Source: Novosphingobium sp. 28-62-57
GTDB lineage: Bacteria; Pseudomonadota; Alphaproteobacteria; Sphingomonadales; Sphingomonadaceae
DNA length: 64,000 nucleotides
NCBI GenBank assembly: GCA_002256985.1
Contig: NCGO01000002.1
Coordinates: forward strand, 475,828-539,827
Direction: 5' to 3'
Position numbers and translations under genes: made by a program. The notes below the pieces were generated by a model, which saw only the letters and a list, made by a program, of their open reading frames with translations, had not been told where the DNA came from and made no database searches. Shown here piece after piece: positions 14,916 to 23,125 of the stretch (the first letter of the stretch is position 1; each line of letters opens with the position of its first letter).

Positions 14916-15040
14916 TCATGAAGACGGGCCGCTTGCTTGCAGGCGGCTCCATTCCGGAAACGCGGGACTTCCGCCGGAGCATCGTCCCACTGGGGCAGCT
15001 CCGGCACCTTCTGCGGATCATAACGGACAGGATGTAACAC

Positions 15041-15571
15041 ATGGCAATGTCTGTAGGCGGCGGTGGCGGAGAAGAACGCCCGATGTCCGACATCAACACC
15101 ACACCGCTCGTGGACGTGATGTTGGTGCTGCTGATCATCTTCCTCATCGCGGTGCCGGTCGCAATCCAGACGGTCGAAAAGCTCAAGGTTCCTGTTCTTC
15201 CCAGCGAAGAATCGGCTGACAAGGTCGAGAACCTGATGCTTTCGGTCGTTTCCACTGACGACGCCGGTCGCAGCCCCAAAGAACCCGGTTACGCCGGCTC
15301 TTCACGCTCTGGCCAGTGCCGCGTCTTTTTCAACAACACGACGCCGGTTGATAATCAGGAACTGTATCAGAAGGCTTTCGATCGTCTCGATGCGATCGTG
15401 AAGCGTGAAGGCGGGGCCGAGAATATCGATCCGGAAAAGATTCCTGAAGTGCATATCCGTGGCGACGTGAACGTGCCGTGGAAGTGCATTGCCGGGGCAA
15501 TCTACAACGTGCAGTCAGCTGGCTATCCGAAGGTCGGCTTCATCTCTACCCCGGTCGATCCGAACGGCTAA
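15041..15571 (+). CDS. exbD: ExbD/TolR-family protein, first copy
   Basis: This 176-residue protein has one N-terminal membrane helix (about 22-42) and a periplasmic domain. The family signature DINTTPLVDVMLVLLIIF includes the Asp in the membrane helix that is needed for proton flow in ExbD. It is longer than the usual 130-150 residues. The periplasmic part has an extra segment and two cysteines (GQCRVF and WKCIAG) that the second copy lacks; these could be a disulfide. Two non-identical ExbD proteins after tonB-exbB are typical of sphingomonads and xanthomonads. Confidence 0.93.
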   Translation: MAMSVGGGGGEERPMSDINTTPLVDVMLVLLIIFLIAVPVAIQTVEKLKVPVLPSEESADKVENLMLSVVSTDDAGRSPKEPGYAGSSRSGQCRVFFNNTTPVDNQELYQKAFDRLDAIVKREGGAENIDPEKIPEVHIRGDVNVPWKCIAGAIYNVQSAGYPKVGFISTPVDPNG

Positions 15572-15615
15572 ACCCCGCTTCCGACCGGACCAGAGACCGA
15601 ACAGGAGTTAAAATC

Positions 15616-16056
15616 ATGGGAATGAGCGCCGGCAAAGGCGATGACGAGCCGATGATGGAAATGAACACGACGCCGTTGATCGACGTCATGCTCGTTCTCC
15701 TCATCATGTTCATCATCACCATCCCCGTGGCCACCCACGCGGTGAACATCGACCTTCCGCAGCCATCGCCGCCGAACCCGAACCAGACGGTGGACCCGAT
15801 CAAGAACAAGCTGATCCTGAACAATGCAGGTCAGATTCTCTGGAACGGCGTGCCCACCACAGAAGGTCAGCTGGTTTCGCTGCTGCAGGCAACGAAGGGC
15901 ATGAATCCCGAGCCGGAACTCCAGTTCCAGCCTGAGGAATATGCCAGCTACGAGATCGCGAACCGCGTGATGAAAGTCATCACCGATTCGAAGGTCACGA
16001 AGTTCGGCTTCGTCGGTAACGAGAACTTTGCGACCTTCCAGAAGGCCGATCAGTAA
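15616..16056 (+). CDS. exbD: ExbD/TolR-family protein, second copy
   Basis: This 146-residue second ExbD has the MNTTPLIDVMLVLLIMF signature with the membrane Asp, one helix at about 20-40 and a cysteine-free periplasmic domain. The ATG at 15616 has AGGAG at 15603-15607 and starts the protein at MGMSAGKGDDE. The open frame extends upstream to 15478, but that part overlaps the first exbD and can be ignored. The strong hairpin 30 bases downstream ends the tonB-exbB-exbD-exbD unit. Confidence 0.93.
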   Translation: MGMSAGKGDDEPMMEMNTTPLIDVMLVLLIMFIITIPVATHAVNIDLPQPSPPNPNQTVDPIKNKLILNNAGQILWNGVPTTEGQLVSLLQATKGMNPEPELQFQPEEYASYEIANRVMKVITDSKVTKFGFVGNENFATFQKADQ

Positions 16057-16085
16057 CTCGAAGCCAGCGCAAGCTGCGAAGTTAG

Positions 16086-16117
16086 AAAAGGGAGCGGGGC
16101 AATCCGCTCCCTTTTTT
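16086..16117 (+). terminator. Terminator of the tonB-exbBDD unit
   Basis: AAAAGGGAGCGG pairs with CCGCTCCCTTTT around a six-base loop and is followed directly by T residues. The A-run on the left makes it able to act on the minus strand too, where it would stop transcription running past the phosphodiesterase gene. Confidence 0.9.
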
Positions 16118-16125
16118 GTGGGCCA

Positions 16126-17196
16126 CTAACGCTGAACCGCCCCAGCCGCTCCACTGCGCGCTGCATGAGCTTCGCGTGGATTGTCGGTGAACACCCCGTC
16201 AACGCCAGCAGCCGCCAGAAGCTTCCACGCCTTGGCACAATCGCCCTTGGCATTCGGATCGCTTCCAACCTGCAGTGCAGGCGGCAGGAACACGTTTTCG
16301 CACCGCAATGTCCACACATGCACTTTCAGCCCCGCAGCATGGGCATCCGCAATCAACGGCGTCGGCTTCCCATCCGCGCCCAACGCCATCGAGGCTTCCA
16401 CCCCGATAGCATCCACGCTGCGGGCCAGCTTTTTCAGCCCGGCATTGCTCGCCATATCGGCAAAGGTCGCCCCTGCACGATCAGGCGGTCCACCGGCGCT
16501 TGCCATCAGTTGCACCAGCCGCACTTTGGTCAGCGGGCGCAGCCGTTCCAACGGCCCGGCTTCAAAGCTCTGGATAAACACCGGGTCCTGCGCCGTGCGG
16601 TATCCCGCCTTGTCGAGCATCGGTAGCAGCATCGCCGCGGTATCGAAGCCTTGTGCGGCAAACCACGCCGGATGCTTCAGTTCAGGATAAATCCCGATCC
16701 GCCGCCCGGTCTCGGCCTCCTTCGCGCGAACCAGCGTGAGCACTTCCGCAAAGGTCGGAACCTGCGATAGCCCGTCGAACCGCGTGTTGGCCGGGCGCAC
16801 CTGCGGCAGACGTTCGCGCGCGCGGAGCGTGCGCAGTTCGGCCAATGTGAAGTCTTCGGTGAACCATCCGGTCAGTGTCTCGCCATCAATGGTCACCGTC
16901 TTGCGGCGGCTGGCAAACTCGGGGTGATCGGCAACGTCGGTCGTGCCCGAAATCTCGTTCTCATGCCGCGCCACCAGCACGCCGTCCTTGGTGGGCACCA
17001 GATCTGGCTCGATAAAATCGGCCCCGGCGTCAATGGCGCGTTCGTAAGCAGCAAGGGTGTGTTCGGGGCGCTCCCCACTTGCCCCGCGATGCGCAATCAG
17101 AATTTGTGCCACAGATTCTGTTGGGTTCTGAACTGCACCTAGAAGCACCAAGCCGATACCTAACGGCCGCAACATCATCCCAAGGCGCATACCCAA
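16126..17196 (-). CDS. Glycerophosphodiester phosphodiesterase, exported
   Basis: This 356-residue GDPD-family enzyme would hydrolyse glycerophosphodiesters to glycerol 3-phosphate and an alcohol. A hydrophobic N-terminus (about 8-30, then SVAQ) suggests export. The catalytic LIAHRGASGERPEHT block follows directly, with the EPDLV metal-binding residues about 25 residues later and ARHENE after that. The length fits periplasmic GlpQ-type enzymes. The C-terminal EAHAARSG tail is unremarkable. Its start overlaps the end of the ArsC-like gene by 22 bases, so the three minus-strand genes from 17830 down to 16126 form one transcript. Confidence 0.9.
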   Translation of the reverse strand: MGMRLGMMLRPLGIGLVLLGAVQNPTESVAQILIAHRGASGERPEHTLAAYERAIDAGADFIEPDLVPTKDGVLVARHENEISGTTDVADHPEFASRRKTVTIDGETLTGWFTEDFTLAELRTLRARERLPQVRPANTRFDGLSQVPTFAEVLTLVRAKEAETGRRIGIYPELKHPAWFAAQGFDTAAMLLPMLDKAGYRTAQDPVFIQSFEAGPLERLRPLTKVRLVQLMASAGGPPDRAGATFADMASNAGLKKLARSVDAIGVEASMALGADGKPTPLIADAHAAGLKVHVWTLRCENVFLPPALQVGSDPNAKGDCAKAWKLLAAAGVDGVFTDNPREAHAARSGAAGAVQR

Positions 17197-17522
17197 TCCA
17201 CTTCCTTGAAGCCTACCAGCACCCCGTCGCTATGCTCCAAAATTGGCCGCTTGATGACAGAAGTATGCTCAGCCAGCACCGCCGGAGCCCCTTCGCCACC
17301 CAGCTCCGCCTTCTGCGCCTCGTCCAGCTTGCGATAAGTCGTGCCCGCCTTGTTCACCACTTTGTCCAACCCGGCCACCGCGATCCATTCGGCAATCTTT
17401 GCGGGGTCAGCGCCTTGCTTCTTGTAGTCGTGGAAGGTGTAGGAGATTCCCTTGGAATCCAGCCAGTTGCGCGCCTTCTTCACCGTGTCGCAATTGGGAA
17501 TGCCGTAAACCGTGATGCTCAT
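17175..17522 (-). CDS. ArsC/Spx-family reductase-like protein (YffB type)
   Basis: This 115-residue thioredoxin-fold protein belongs to the ArsC/Spx superfamily. The single N-terminal cysteine of the family is in YGIPNCDTV (Cys11). The following KKARNWLDSKGI and the later TTYRKLDE and KRPILE motifs match YffB-like proteins, whose substrate is not settled. It is probably not a genuine arsenate reductase: no ars genes are near. Its ATG overlaps the stop of the upstream ABM-domain gene (ATGA), and its end overlaps the phosphodiesterase gene. Confidence 0.88.
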   Translation of the reverse strand: MSITVYGIPNCDTVKKARNWLDSKGISYTFHDYKKQGADPAKIAEWIAVAGLDKVVNKAGTTYRKLDEAQKAELGGEGAPAVLAEHTSVIKRPILEHSDGVLVGFKEVDWVCALG

Positions 17523-17830
17523 GTCTTATCTCGCTTAAAGTGATGCACGCGCGATGGCGTGCCTGCGAACAGGGTGTAGCTCTCGTAATACTCCGCGCGG
17601 CCTTTGCCTTGCATTTCAGCATGATGCGCCACACGCCGCCATGCCAAAGCGGCGTCCTCGTCCGCCCATTCGGACAGGGCGATCACCTCGCCATCGTCAG
17701 CGGTATAGGACTTGAAGCCAAGGTAACCCGGCTGCTGCGCTGCAAGCTGCTCCATCGCCTTGGCATCGCGTGCATAAGCAGCGGCATCGATGTCGGGGCG
17801 TTTGCGGTTGCGGAAGACGACGAGGAACAT
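17519..17830 (-). CDS. ABM-domain (antibiotic biosynthesis monooxygenase-like) protein
   Basis: This 103-residue protein has the ferredoxin-like ABM fold. The visible pattern is an N-terminal FLVVFRNRKRP strand, AMEQLAAQQPGYLGF, then EVIALSEWADEDAALAWR and the AEYYESYTLF C-terminal strand. Small ABM proteins range from quinol oxygenases to heme-degrading or purely accessory proteins, so the reaction is unknown. It is the first gene of a three-gene overlapping run with the ArsC-like protein and the phosphodiesterase. Confidence 0.85.
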   Translation of the reverse strand: MFLVVFRNRKRPDIDAAAYARDAKAMEQLAAQQPGYLGFKSYTADDGEVIALSEWADEDAALAWRRVAHHAEMQGKGRAEYYESYTLFAGTPSRVHHFKRDKT

Positions 17831-17853
17831 GGGGTGTTCTTAGCCGGTGAAGT

Positions 17854-17946
17854 CACCACCCCCAACCCCCTCCTCTGAAGAGGAGGGGGCTTTTCCGTTG
17901 GCGCCACAATCCCCCTCCTCTTCAGAGGAGGGGCCGGGGGTGGTGG
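17854..17946. repeat. Paired palindromic intergenic repeat, copy 1
   Basis: Two palindromes of the form CCCCTCCTCT/AGAGGAGGGG sit about 20 bases apart inside outer arms CCACCCCC and GGGGGTGG. The whole can fold as one long hairpin or two small ones. It lies between divergent genes. The element at 28249-28340 has the same outer arms and layout with a different inner palindrome. Confidence 0.8.
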
Positions 17947-17980
17947 ACTTTCGCGCAAGTTTCGGACAAAGCGCTCGTCC

Positions 17981-19048
17981 ATGAGCCTCAACAGTTTCGG
18001 TCATCTCTTCCGTTTCACCACCTGGGGCGAAAGCCATGGGCCTGCGCTGGGCGCGGTGGTGGATGGCTGCCCTCCGGGGCTGGCCTTGAGCGAGGCGGAT
18101 ATCCAGCCATTTCTTGATGCGCGCCGCCCCGGCCAATCGCGCTTTACCACGCAGCGGCAGGAGCCGGATCAAGTCCGCATCCTTTCGGGCGTGTTTGAAG
18201 GCCGCACCACCGGCACCCCGATCAGCCTGATGATCGAAAATGTGGACCAGCGGTCAAAGGACTATGGCGATGTCGCCAAGGCCTATCGCCCCGGCCACGC
18301 TGACTATGCCTATGACGCCAAGTACGGTTTCCGCGATTATCGCGGCGGCGGGCGCTCCTCTGCGCGTGAGACGGCGGCGCGGGTGGCGGCGGGCGGCGTA
18401 GCGCGGCTGGTCCTGCCCGAAGTGCAGATTCTGGCGTGGGTGAGCGAGATTGGCGGCGACGCGATTGATCCGGCCAATTTCGATGCCGCGCAGATCGGCC
18501 AGAACCCGTTCTTCTGCCCCGATGCCGCCGCCGCCGCGCGCTGGGAAGCGCTGGTGGACGATGCGCGCAAATCCGGCTCGTCGCTGGGCGCAGTGGTGGA
18601 ATGCGTGGCCACCGGCGTTCCGGCAGGCTGGGGCGCGCCGCTCTATGCCAAGCTGGATGCGGAACTGGCCCATGCGATGATGGGCATCAACGCGGTGAAA
18701 GGCGTGGAAATCGGCGATGGCTTCGCCGCCGCGCGCAACACCGGCGAAGGCAATGCCGATCCGATGCGGCCCGGCTCTGAAGGACCAGAATTCCTCGCCA
18801 ACCACGCAGGCGGCATCGCAGGCGGCATTTCCACCGGTCAACCGGTGAGCGTGCGCGTGGCCTTCAAACCCACCTCCTCGATCCTCACCCCCGTGCCCAC
18901 GATCACGCGAGAGGGCGAAGCCACCGACCTGTTCACCAAAGGCCGCCACGATCCGTGCGTCGGCATCCGCGGCGTGCCGGTGGTGGAAGCGATGATGGCA
19001 CTGGTGCTGGCCGATCAGAAGCTGCTGCATCGCGGGCAGTGTGGGTGA
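17981..19048 (+). CDS. aroC: Chorismate synthase
   Basis: This 355-residue FMN-dependent enzyme makes chorismate from 5-enolpyruvylshikimate 3-phosphate, the last shared step to aromatic amino acids. Family signatures are clear: [12 protein letters not shown] with the catalytic His at residue 19, [14 protein letters not shown] near 104-117, and [15 protein letters not shown] after it. A late [12 protein letters not shown] block closes the fold. Length is standard. The ATG at 17981 is preceded by the paired palindromic repeat. It is followed by a less G+C-rich stretch and the dGTPase islet. Confidence 0.97.
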   Translation: MSLNSFGHLFRFTTWGESHGPALGAVVDGCPPGLALSEADIQPFLDARRPGQSRFTTQRQEPDQVRILSGVFEGRTTGTPISLMIENVDQRSKDYGDVAKAYRPGHADYAYDAKYGFRDYRGGGRSSARETAARVAAGGVARLVLPEVQILAWVSEIGGDAIDPANFDAAQIGQNPFFCPDAAAAARWEALVDDARKSGSSLGAVVECVATGVPAGWGAPLYAKLDAELAHAMMGINAVKGVEIGDGFAAARNTGEGNADPMRPGSEGPEFLANHAGGIAGGISTGQPVSVRVAFKPTSSILTPVPTITREGEATDLFTKGRHDPCVGIRGVPVVEAMMALVLADQKLLHRGQCG

Positions 19049-19150
19049 TTGTGGCAGACTGATTGCCAACGAACTCGATTTTATGCGTCTCGCAAACCGA
19101 CGCCGTAATTCCATCGTATGTGGTTAATCCTCGCGAATGTTTCGCGCGCA

Positions 19151-19167
19151 ATTACGTGACACGTAAT
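19151..19167. promoter_or_regulatory. Perfect palindrome, candidate operator
   Basis: ATTACGT and ACGTAAT are perfect 7-base arms around GAC. The symmetry suits a dimeric DNA-binding protein. No regulator gene lies beside it other than possibly the 69-residue protein downstream. Assignment as an operator is inference. Confidence 0.45.
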
Positions 19168-19299
19168 GTGCGTGAAATTTTCGCCTCAAACTGCATTCAC
19201 AGCGCGCGAATTTTTTTTTGCGACATTGACCCTCAAAAATGGGCCTCGTTTTTCCTGAGCGTTTAGGGCGTAAATTACGGCATTTTGTGGATTGCGCGC

Positions 19300-19318
19300 T
19301 GTCAAGGTATATTTGACA
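19300..19318 (+). promoter_or_regulatory. Dyad overlapping a -35 box
   Basis: TGTCAA at 19300-19305 and TTGACA at 19313-19318 are inverted arms separated by seven bases. The right arm is a consensus sigma-70 -35 hexamer. After a 17-base spacer comes TTCTTA, a weak -10. A protein bound to the dyad would block this promoter. Confidence 0.45.
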
Positions 19319-19429
19319 AATTTCTTTCTTGGTCGTTCTTAGTATGTGCACTGGCCGCGTGGGGTACGCTCGCGTGGCTGGGTTGCATAGACCAGAAGGG
19401 GTTTGCGCCCCTCAGAACGGGAGCTAACT

Positions 19430-19639
19430 ATGCACGATGATACACCTCCTCAGGACCATGTCATCCTATCCGCTATCGGCAATGGCATCGATCCCAACAA
19501 GCTTATCGATGACCTGAAGGTCGAATACGACTTCGCTAACATCATCGAAGCGCTGCAGCGCGCTATTGAGCGCGGAAAAATCACACTCGACGCCAATGGC
19601 ATGGTCGTCGCTACCCAGGTTATGGCAGAAGCAGCATAA
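19430..19639 (+). CDS. Small protein preceding the dGTPase
   Basis: This 69-residue acidic protein starts at ATG 19430 with CGGGAG at 19418-19423 as ribosome-binding site; the open frame back to 19403 lacks one. Its middle (DLKVEYDFANIIEALQRAIE) followed by RGKITLDANGMVV looks like a small helical or winged-helix fold ending in a beta pair, but I do not recognise the family. Its TAA is followed at once by the GTG of the dGTPase, so the two are translationally coupled. It could be a regulator or partner of the dGTPase. Base composition resembles the dGTPase, not the flanking housekeeping genes. Confidence 0.7.
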   Translation: MHDDTPPQDHVILSAIGNGIDPNKLIDDLKVEYDFANIIEALQRAIERGKITLDANGMVVATQVMAEAA

Positions 19640-21004
19640 GTGACGGAATTAGTGGGGGTGTCGCGTGACGCGGCGAGAGCACAGCGTCGTTACCACGAGG
19701 ACGAGGCGGGGCAATCAGATCAGCGTTCGCCTTTTGAGCGTGACCGAGACAGGGTGCTATACTCGTCAGCGTTCCATCGTTTGGCGGGTATCACCCAGAT
19801 CGTTCGCGCTGGCGAATTGGACATCTTTCATACTCGCCAACAACATACCTACAAAGTTGCCCAGATTGGGCGTCGGTTAGCCGAAGATCGCATCCGTAAA
19901 CAGCCCACTGCTGCCGCACTGCAGGGCTTGCACCCAGAGGTAGTGGAGGCTGCATGTCTGGCCCACGATCTCGGGCACCCTCCATTCGGCCACGCTGCGG
20001 AAGCAGAGTTGGATCGCTTAGTCCGCAACCCTAGCTTGTCCGGCGGCGGAGATGAAGCTGACGCTGACACTGATGGGTACGAGGGCAACGCTCAAACGTT
20101 CCGCATACTCACGAAGCTGGCGGTGAGATATGGCAAGGGTATCCCCGGGCTTGACCTGACGCGGGCAACCCTAGCAGCGACCCTAAAATACCCGTGGCTG
20201 AGAGATCACAACGACCCCAAAAAGAAATCCAAATGGTCTGCCTACGCATGTGACGCAGAGCAGTTTGAATGGGCGCGCCACGGATGCCGAGAAGGCTTCA
20301 AAACTGCTGAAGCTGAATTGATGGATTGGGCGGATGATATTGCCTATTCTGTTCATGATTTGGAGGATTTTCACCGAGTTGGCATAATCCCTTGGGGTGA
20401 CATCGTATCTGACCGCCTTGGAGGCGGCATCATCGAGGGCGCGATTGAAGGGTGGAAGAAGGACCCAGATTTTCCACAAGATGCCAAGTCCCGGATGGAT
20501 GCGGCGCTCAGCCGTTTCATACGCAAGCTTACGTTGTTCCCTACAATCACCAGCGAAGTCTACGATGGATCGCGCGAGCAGCGCCGCCAACTCCGCAACT
20601 TCTCATCCGTCCTTATTGGTCAGTATGTCCGCGCTGCTGTATTGAACGGTACACTCGCTGGTTCATCTGTCTTTATCGAACCCGATGCGGCTGACGAAGT
20701 CAGGTTGCTCAAGTGCTTTGCACGGCATTACGTTATCGGATTGCCTGCCCTGCACGCACAGCAGTACGGACAAAAGCGGGTCGTGCGTGATCTATTCCAG
20801 ATTTTCCTGACTGAAGGCAAAGCTGCAAAGTTTGGCCTTTTCCCAAAGCGACTGCGCTACATTTGGGAAGATCGGACCAACGAGAAGAATGCTAGATTGG
20901 CCGCGGACTGCGTAGCTTCTCTCACGGAAAACGAAGCTTATCAGCTACACCACCGCTTGACCGGAACTAACAGCGGGATCGTCCTAGATCCTATTGTTCG
21001 TTAG
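19640..21004 (+). CDS. Deoxyguanosinetriphosphate triphosphohydrolase-like HD protein
   Basis: This 454-residue HD-superfamily protein would hydrolyse dNTPs, typically dGTP, to nucleoside and triphosphate. Key residues are present: HTYKVAQIGR (His69), the LAHDLGHPPFGH block (His109-Asp110), EGNAQTFRIL, and the third metal Asp in DWADDIAYSVHD. The GTG start directly follows the stop of the small gene. Codon choice and base composition are less G+C-rich than in aroC or the symporter gene on either side, which suggests acquisition. The main alphaproteobacterial dgt is, from general knowledge, usually beside argS, so this may be an extra copy. Family members are known to restrict phages by dNTP depletion; that role here is inference. 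Confidence 0.9.
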   Translation: MTELVGVSRDAARAQRRYHEDEAGQSDQRSPFERDRDRVLYSSAFHRLAGITQIVRAGELDIFHTRQQHTYKVAQIGRRLAEDRIRKQPTAAALQGLHPEVVEAACLAHDLGHPPFGHAAEAELDRLVRNPSLSGGGDEADADTDGYEGNAQTFRILTKLAVRYGKGIPGLDLTRATLAATLKYPWLRDHNDPKKKSKWSAYACDAEQFEWARHGCREGFKTAEAELMDWADDIAYSVHDLEDFHRVGIIPWGDIVSDRLGGGIIEGAIEGWKKDPDFPQDAKSRMDAALSRFIRKLTLFPTITSEVYDGSREQRRQLRNFSSVLIGQYVRAAVLNGTLAGSSVFIEPDAADEVRLLKCFARHYVIGLPALHAQQYGQKRVVRDLFQIFLTEGKAAKFGLFPKRLRYIWEDRTNEKNARLAADCVASLTENEAYQLHHRLTGTNSGIVLDPIVR

Positions 21005-21210
21005 CCAGAATTGAACCGCGGTGACAGGTGCAAAAATTCCCAAATAGCCCGTCACTTGACAGGGCACTGACAGCTTCCACCTAGGCCACGCAACCGACTT
21101 ACCGAATTCCGACAATCCTCCACACCCCACCATAAAGTCACCCACAACGGTTGAGCCGCCCGTGAAACGCCGTTAGTCTCTGCGGTAACAATCCTGCGGG
21201 GAGCATTCTT

Positions 21211-22530
21211 TTGGCCAAGCGCCTTACGCTTTATATCGTTGTCGCCATGGTGCTGGGCATTCTGACCGGGTACTGGCTCAACACCACGTACCCGCAAGGC
21301 GACGAAAATCTCGCGCAGATTGCCGATTATTTCAAGCTGCTGCCCGATATCTTCCTGCACCTGATCAAGATGATCATTGCGCCGCTGATCCTGGCCACGC
21401 TGGTATCGGGCATTGCGGGGATGGGCGATAGTGCGGCGCTGGGGCGCATTGGGGGGCGTGCGTTGGGGTGGTTTATTACCGCCAGCCTCATTTCGATCAG
21501 TCTGGGCTTGCTGCTGGTGAACCTGTTCAAGCCCGGTGTGGGGTTGGAGTTTACCGCGGCGGGGCCGGTGGGGGATCTGGCCACGGCGGACTTTACGCTG
21601 CGCCACTTTGTGCTGGAGATTTTTCCGACCAGCGCGCTTGATGCGATGGCCAAGAACAACGTTTTGCAGATCCTCGTCTTCTCGCTCTTTGCGGGCGTGG
21701 CGCTATCGGCCATTGGCGAGACGGGGGCACCGATTGTGCGCGGGTGCGAGGCGCTGGCGCATCTGATGCTGCAGATCACCGATTATGTGATGCGCTTTGC
21801 GCCGTTTGCGGTGTTTGGCGCGCTCGCTGCGGTGATTGCCACCAAGGGCCTTGGCATCGTGGTGACCTATGGCGTGTTCGTTTCGGAGTTCTACTTCGGG
21901 CTGCTGCTGCTGTGGATCATCCTGTTCGGCCTTGGCGGTATTTTCCTGAAGGCCCGCGTGTTCACGCTGGCGCGCTATATCCGCGAGCCGTTGCTGCTGG
22001 CGTTTTCGACCGCCAGTTCAGAAAGCGCGCTGCCCAAGCTGTTCGAGCAGCTTGACAGGTTTGGCGTGCCGCGCCGCATATCGGGCTTTGTGCTGCCGCT
22101 GGGCTACAGCTTCAACCTTGACGGGTCGATGATGTACACCAGCTTTGCCACGATGTTCATCGCGCAGGCTTATGGAATCGACCTGTCGGTAGGGCAGCAG
22201 ATTGCGATGCTGCTGACGCTGATGGTCACGTCAAAGGGTATTGCCGGGGTGCCGCGCGCCAGCCTTGTGGTGATTGCCGCAACGCTGACGCAGTTCGGCC
22301 TGCCGCTGGAGGGCATCGCGCTGCTGCTGGGCGTGGATACGTTCCTCGACATGGGGCGCACGGCGACCAATGTTGTGGGCAATGCGGTGGCCACTTCGGT
22401 GATCACCAAGTGGGAAGGCATGCTGCAGCCGCCGATGGACCCGGATGCCGAGCCGCCCCATGCGCCGGCAAACACCATTGCCGATGGGCGGCGCGGGCTG
22501 AATCTTGATCCGGTGAATTACGAGAGCTGA
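21211..22530 (+). CDS. Dicarboxylate/amino acid:cation symporter (DAACS family)
   Basis: This 439-residue inner-membrane symporter would import C4-dicarboxylates or acidic amino acids with Na+ or H+. About eight hydrophobic helices and two re-entrant loops can be traced. Signature motifs are FSTASSESALPKL (hairpin 1) and SFNLDGSMMY (the NxDG helix 7 motif), with MTSKGIAGVPRASLV as hairpin 2. The start is TTG at 21211, preceded at good distance by GGGGAG (21198-21203); no ATG gives the first helix. The substrate cannot be fixed from sequence. It stands alone; repeats follow the stop. Confidence 0.93.
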   Translation: MAKRLTLYIVVAMVLGILTGYWLNTTYPQGDENLAQIADYFKLLPDIFLHLIKMIIAPLILATLVSGIAGMGDSAALGRIGGRALGWFITASLISISLGLLLVNLFKPGVGLEFTAAGPVGDLATADFTLRHFVLEIFPTSALDAMAKNNVLQILVFSLFAGVALSAIGETGAPIVRGCEALAHLMLQITDYVMRFAPFAVFGALAAVIATKGLGIVVTYGVFVSEFYFGLLLLWIILFGLGGIFLKARVFTLARYIREPLLLAFSTASSESALPKLFEQLDRFGVPRRISGFVLPLGYSFNLDGSMMYTSFATMFIAQAYGIDLSVGQQIAMLLTLMVTSKGIAGVPRASLVVIAATLTQFGLPLEGIALLLGVDTFLDMGRTATNVVGNAVATSVITKWEGMLQPPMDPDAEPPHAPANTIADGRRGLNLDPVNYES

Positions 22531-22540
22531 CGCCCCTTTC

Positions 22541-22637
22541 GTCATTCCCGCGCAGGCGGGAATCCAGCAACGAAGATGCCGTCGCGTTGCGACGACGCTT
22601 TTTTGCGGGCTGGACCCCCGCCTACGCGGGGGTGACG
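22541..22637. repeat. Palindromic intergenic repeats after the symporter gene
   Basis: Two related elements face each other: a CCCGCGCAGGCGGG core preceded by GTCATT at 22541-22568 and CCCCCGCCTACGCGGGGG followed by GTGACGA at 22611-22637. Together they form an inverted pair about 40 bases apart. The same CCCCGGCCTTCGCCGGGG/GTGACGA type recurs at 47297-47325. Confidence 0.75.
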
Positions 22638-22705
22638 AGGGGAAGCGGGGGTGACGAAGGGGGGCGTGGGTGACGAGAGAGGGGCAGGGTTGACGAATAA
22701 AGGTG
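22628..22705. repeat. Degenerate tandem repeat, four units of about 19-20 bases
   Basis: Four successive units begin with a G-rich run and GTGACGA or TTGACGA: 22628-22646, 22647-22665, 22666-22685 and 22686-22705. They appear to be amplified from the end of the palindromic element that precedes them. No coding function is visible. Confidence 0.65.
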
Positions 22706-22720
22706 GGGCTTTTGGCAGCC

Positions 22721-23125
22721 TTACTTCGTCAGCTCGACCGGTGTGAACTCACCCAGACCACATGCTCCGCGATTGATCGGACCCATGCCGCCGTTGTTGG
22801 CGATCACCGTGATGATATCCACGTTGCACAGCTGCGTGAGTGATGTGGTGTAGGAAAAGGCGCGCTCCATGCCCAGACCGTTGCAGCGGTTGGGCAGGTT
22901 GTTGCGATACCACTGGCTGCCGTTGGTGCGGAAATCGATGGTCCAGTCATCGCGGACGATGCTTTCGCGGATGGTCTGGATCGGCAGGCAGGTAACGGCC
23001 TTGCCGGTAACCTTGGCCTTGGGAATATCGGCGCGGCGGCCATTGTTACTGGTGTTGCCGCCAGCGGCACAACTGCCCAGCGCAAGGGCCACACCGGCGA
23101 TCAGGAACGGAGTAAGGCGTTTCAT
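22721..23125 (-). CDS. Putative lipoprotein, DUF6491-like
   Basis: This 134-residue protein begins MKRLTPFLIAGVALALGSC, a signal sequence with a lipobox (LGSC) and so a predicted lipid anchor at Cys19. The mature part has TCLPIQTIRES, WTIDFRTNG, NLPNRCNGLG and a late ACGLGEFTPVE segment, a pattern I associate with DUF6491 proteins of unknown function. The start at 23125 overlaps the stop of nth (ATGA), so the frame's extension back to 23221 inside nth is not used. Co-transcribed with nth. Confidence 0.8.
   Translation of the reverse strand: MKRLTPFLIAGVALALGSCAAGGNTSNNGRRADIPKAKVTGKAVTCLPIQTIRESIVRDDWTIDFRTNGSQWYRNNLPNRCNGLGMERAFSYTTSLTQLCNVDIITVIANNGGMGPINRGACGLGEFTPVELTK

Larger units (their letters stand above)
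19049..19429. promoter_or_regulatory. A+T-richer regulatory region upstream of the small protein/dGTPase pair
   Basis: This non-coding stretch of about 380 bases is visibly richer in A+T than its neighbours. It contains a perfect palindrome (19151-19167) and a TGTCAA/TTGACA dyad (19300-19318) whose right arm is also a consensus -35 box. A T-run of nine lies near 19202-19210. A small hairpin AGGGG/CCCCT (19397-19412) sits just ahead of the ribosome-binding site. I see no gene in it. Confidence 0.55.

Noticed and set aside
17175-17522. ArsC-like protein as arsenic resistance
   Set aside because: It is of YffB type, with no arsenic transport or regulator genes close by.
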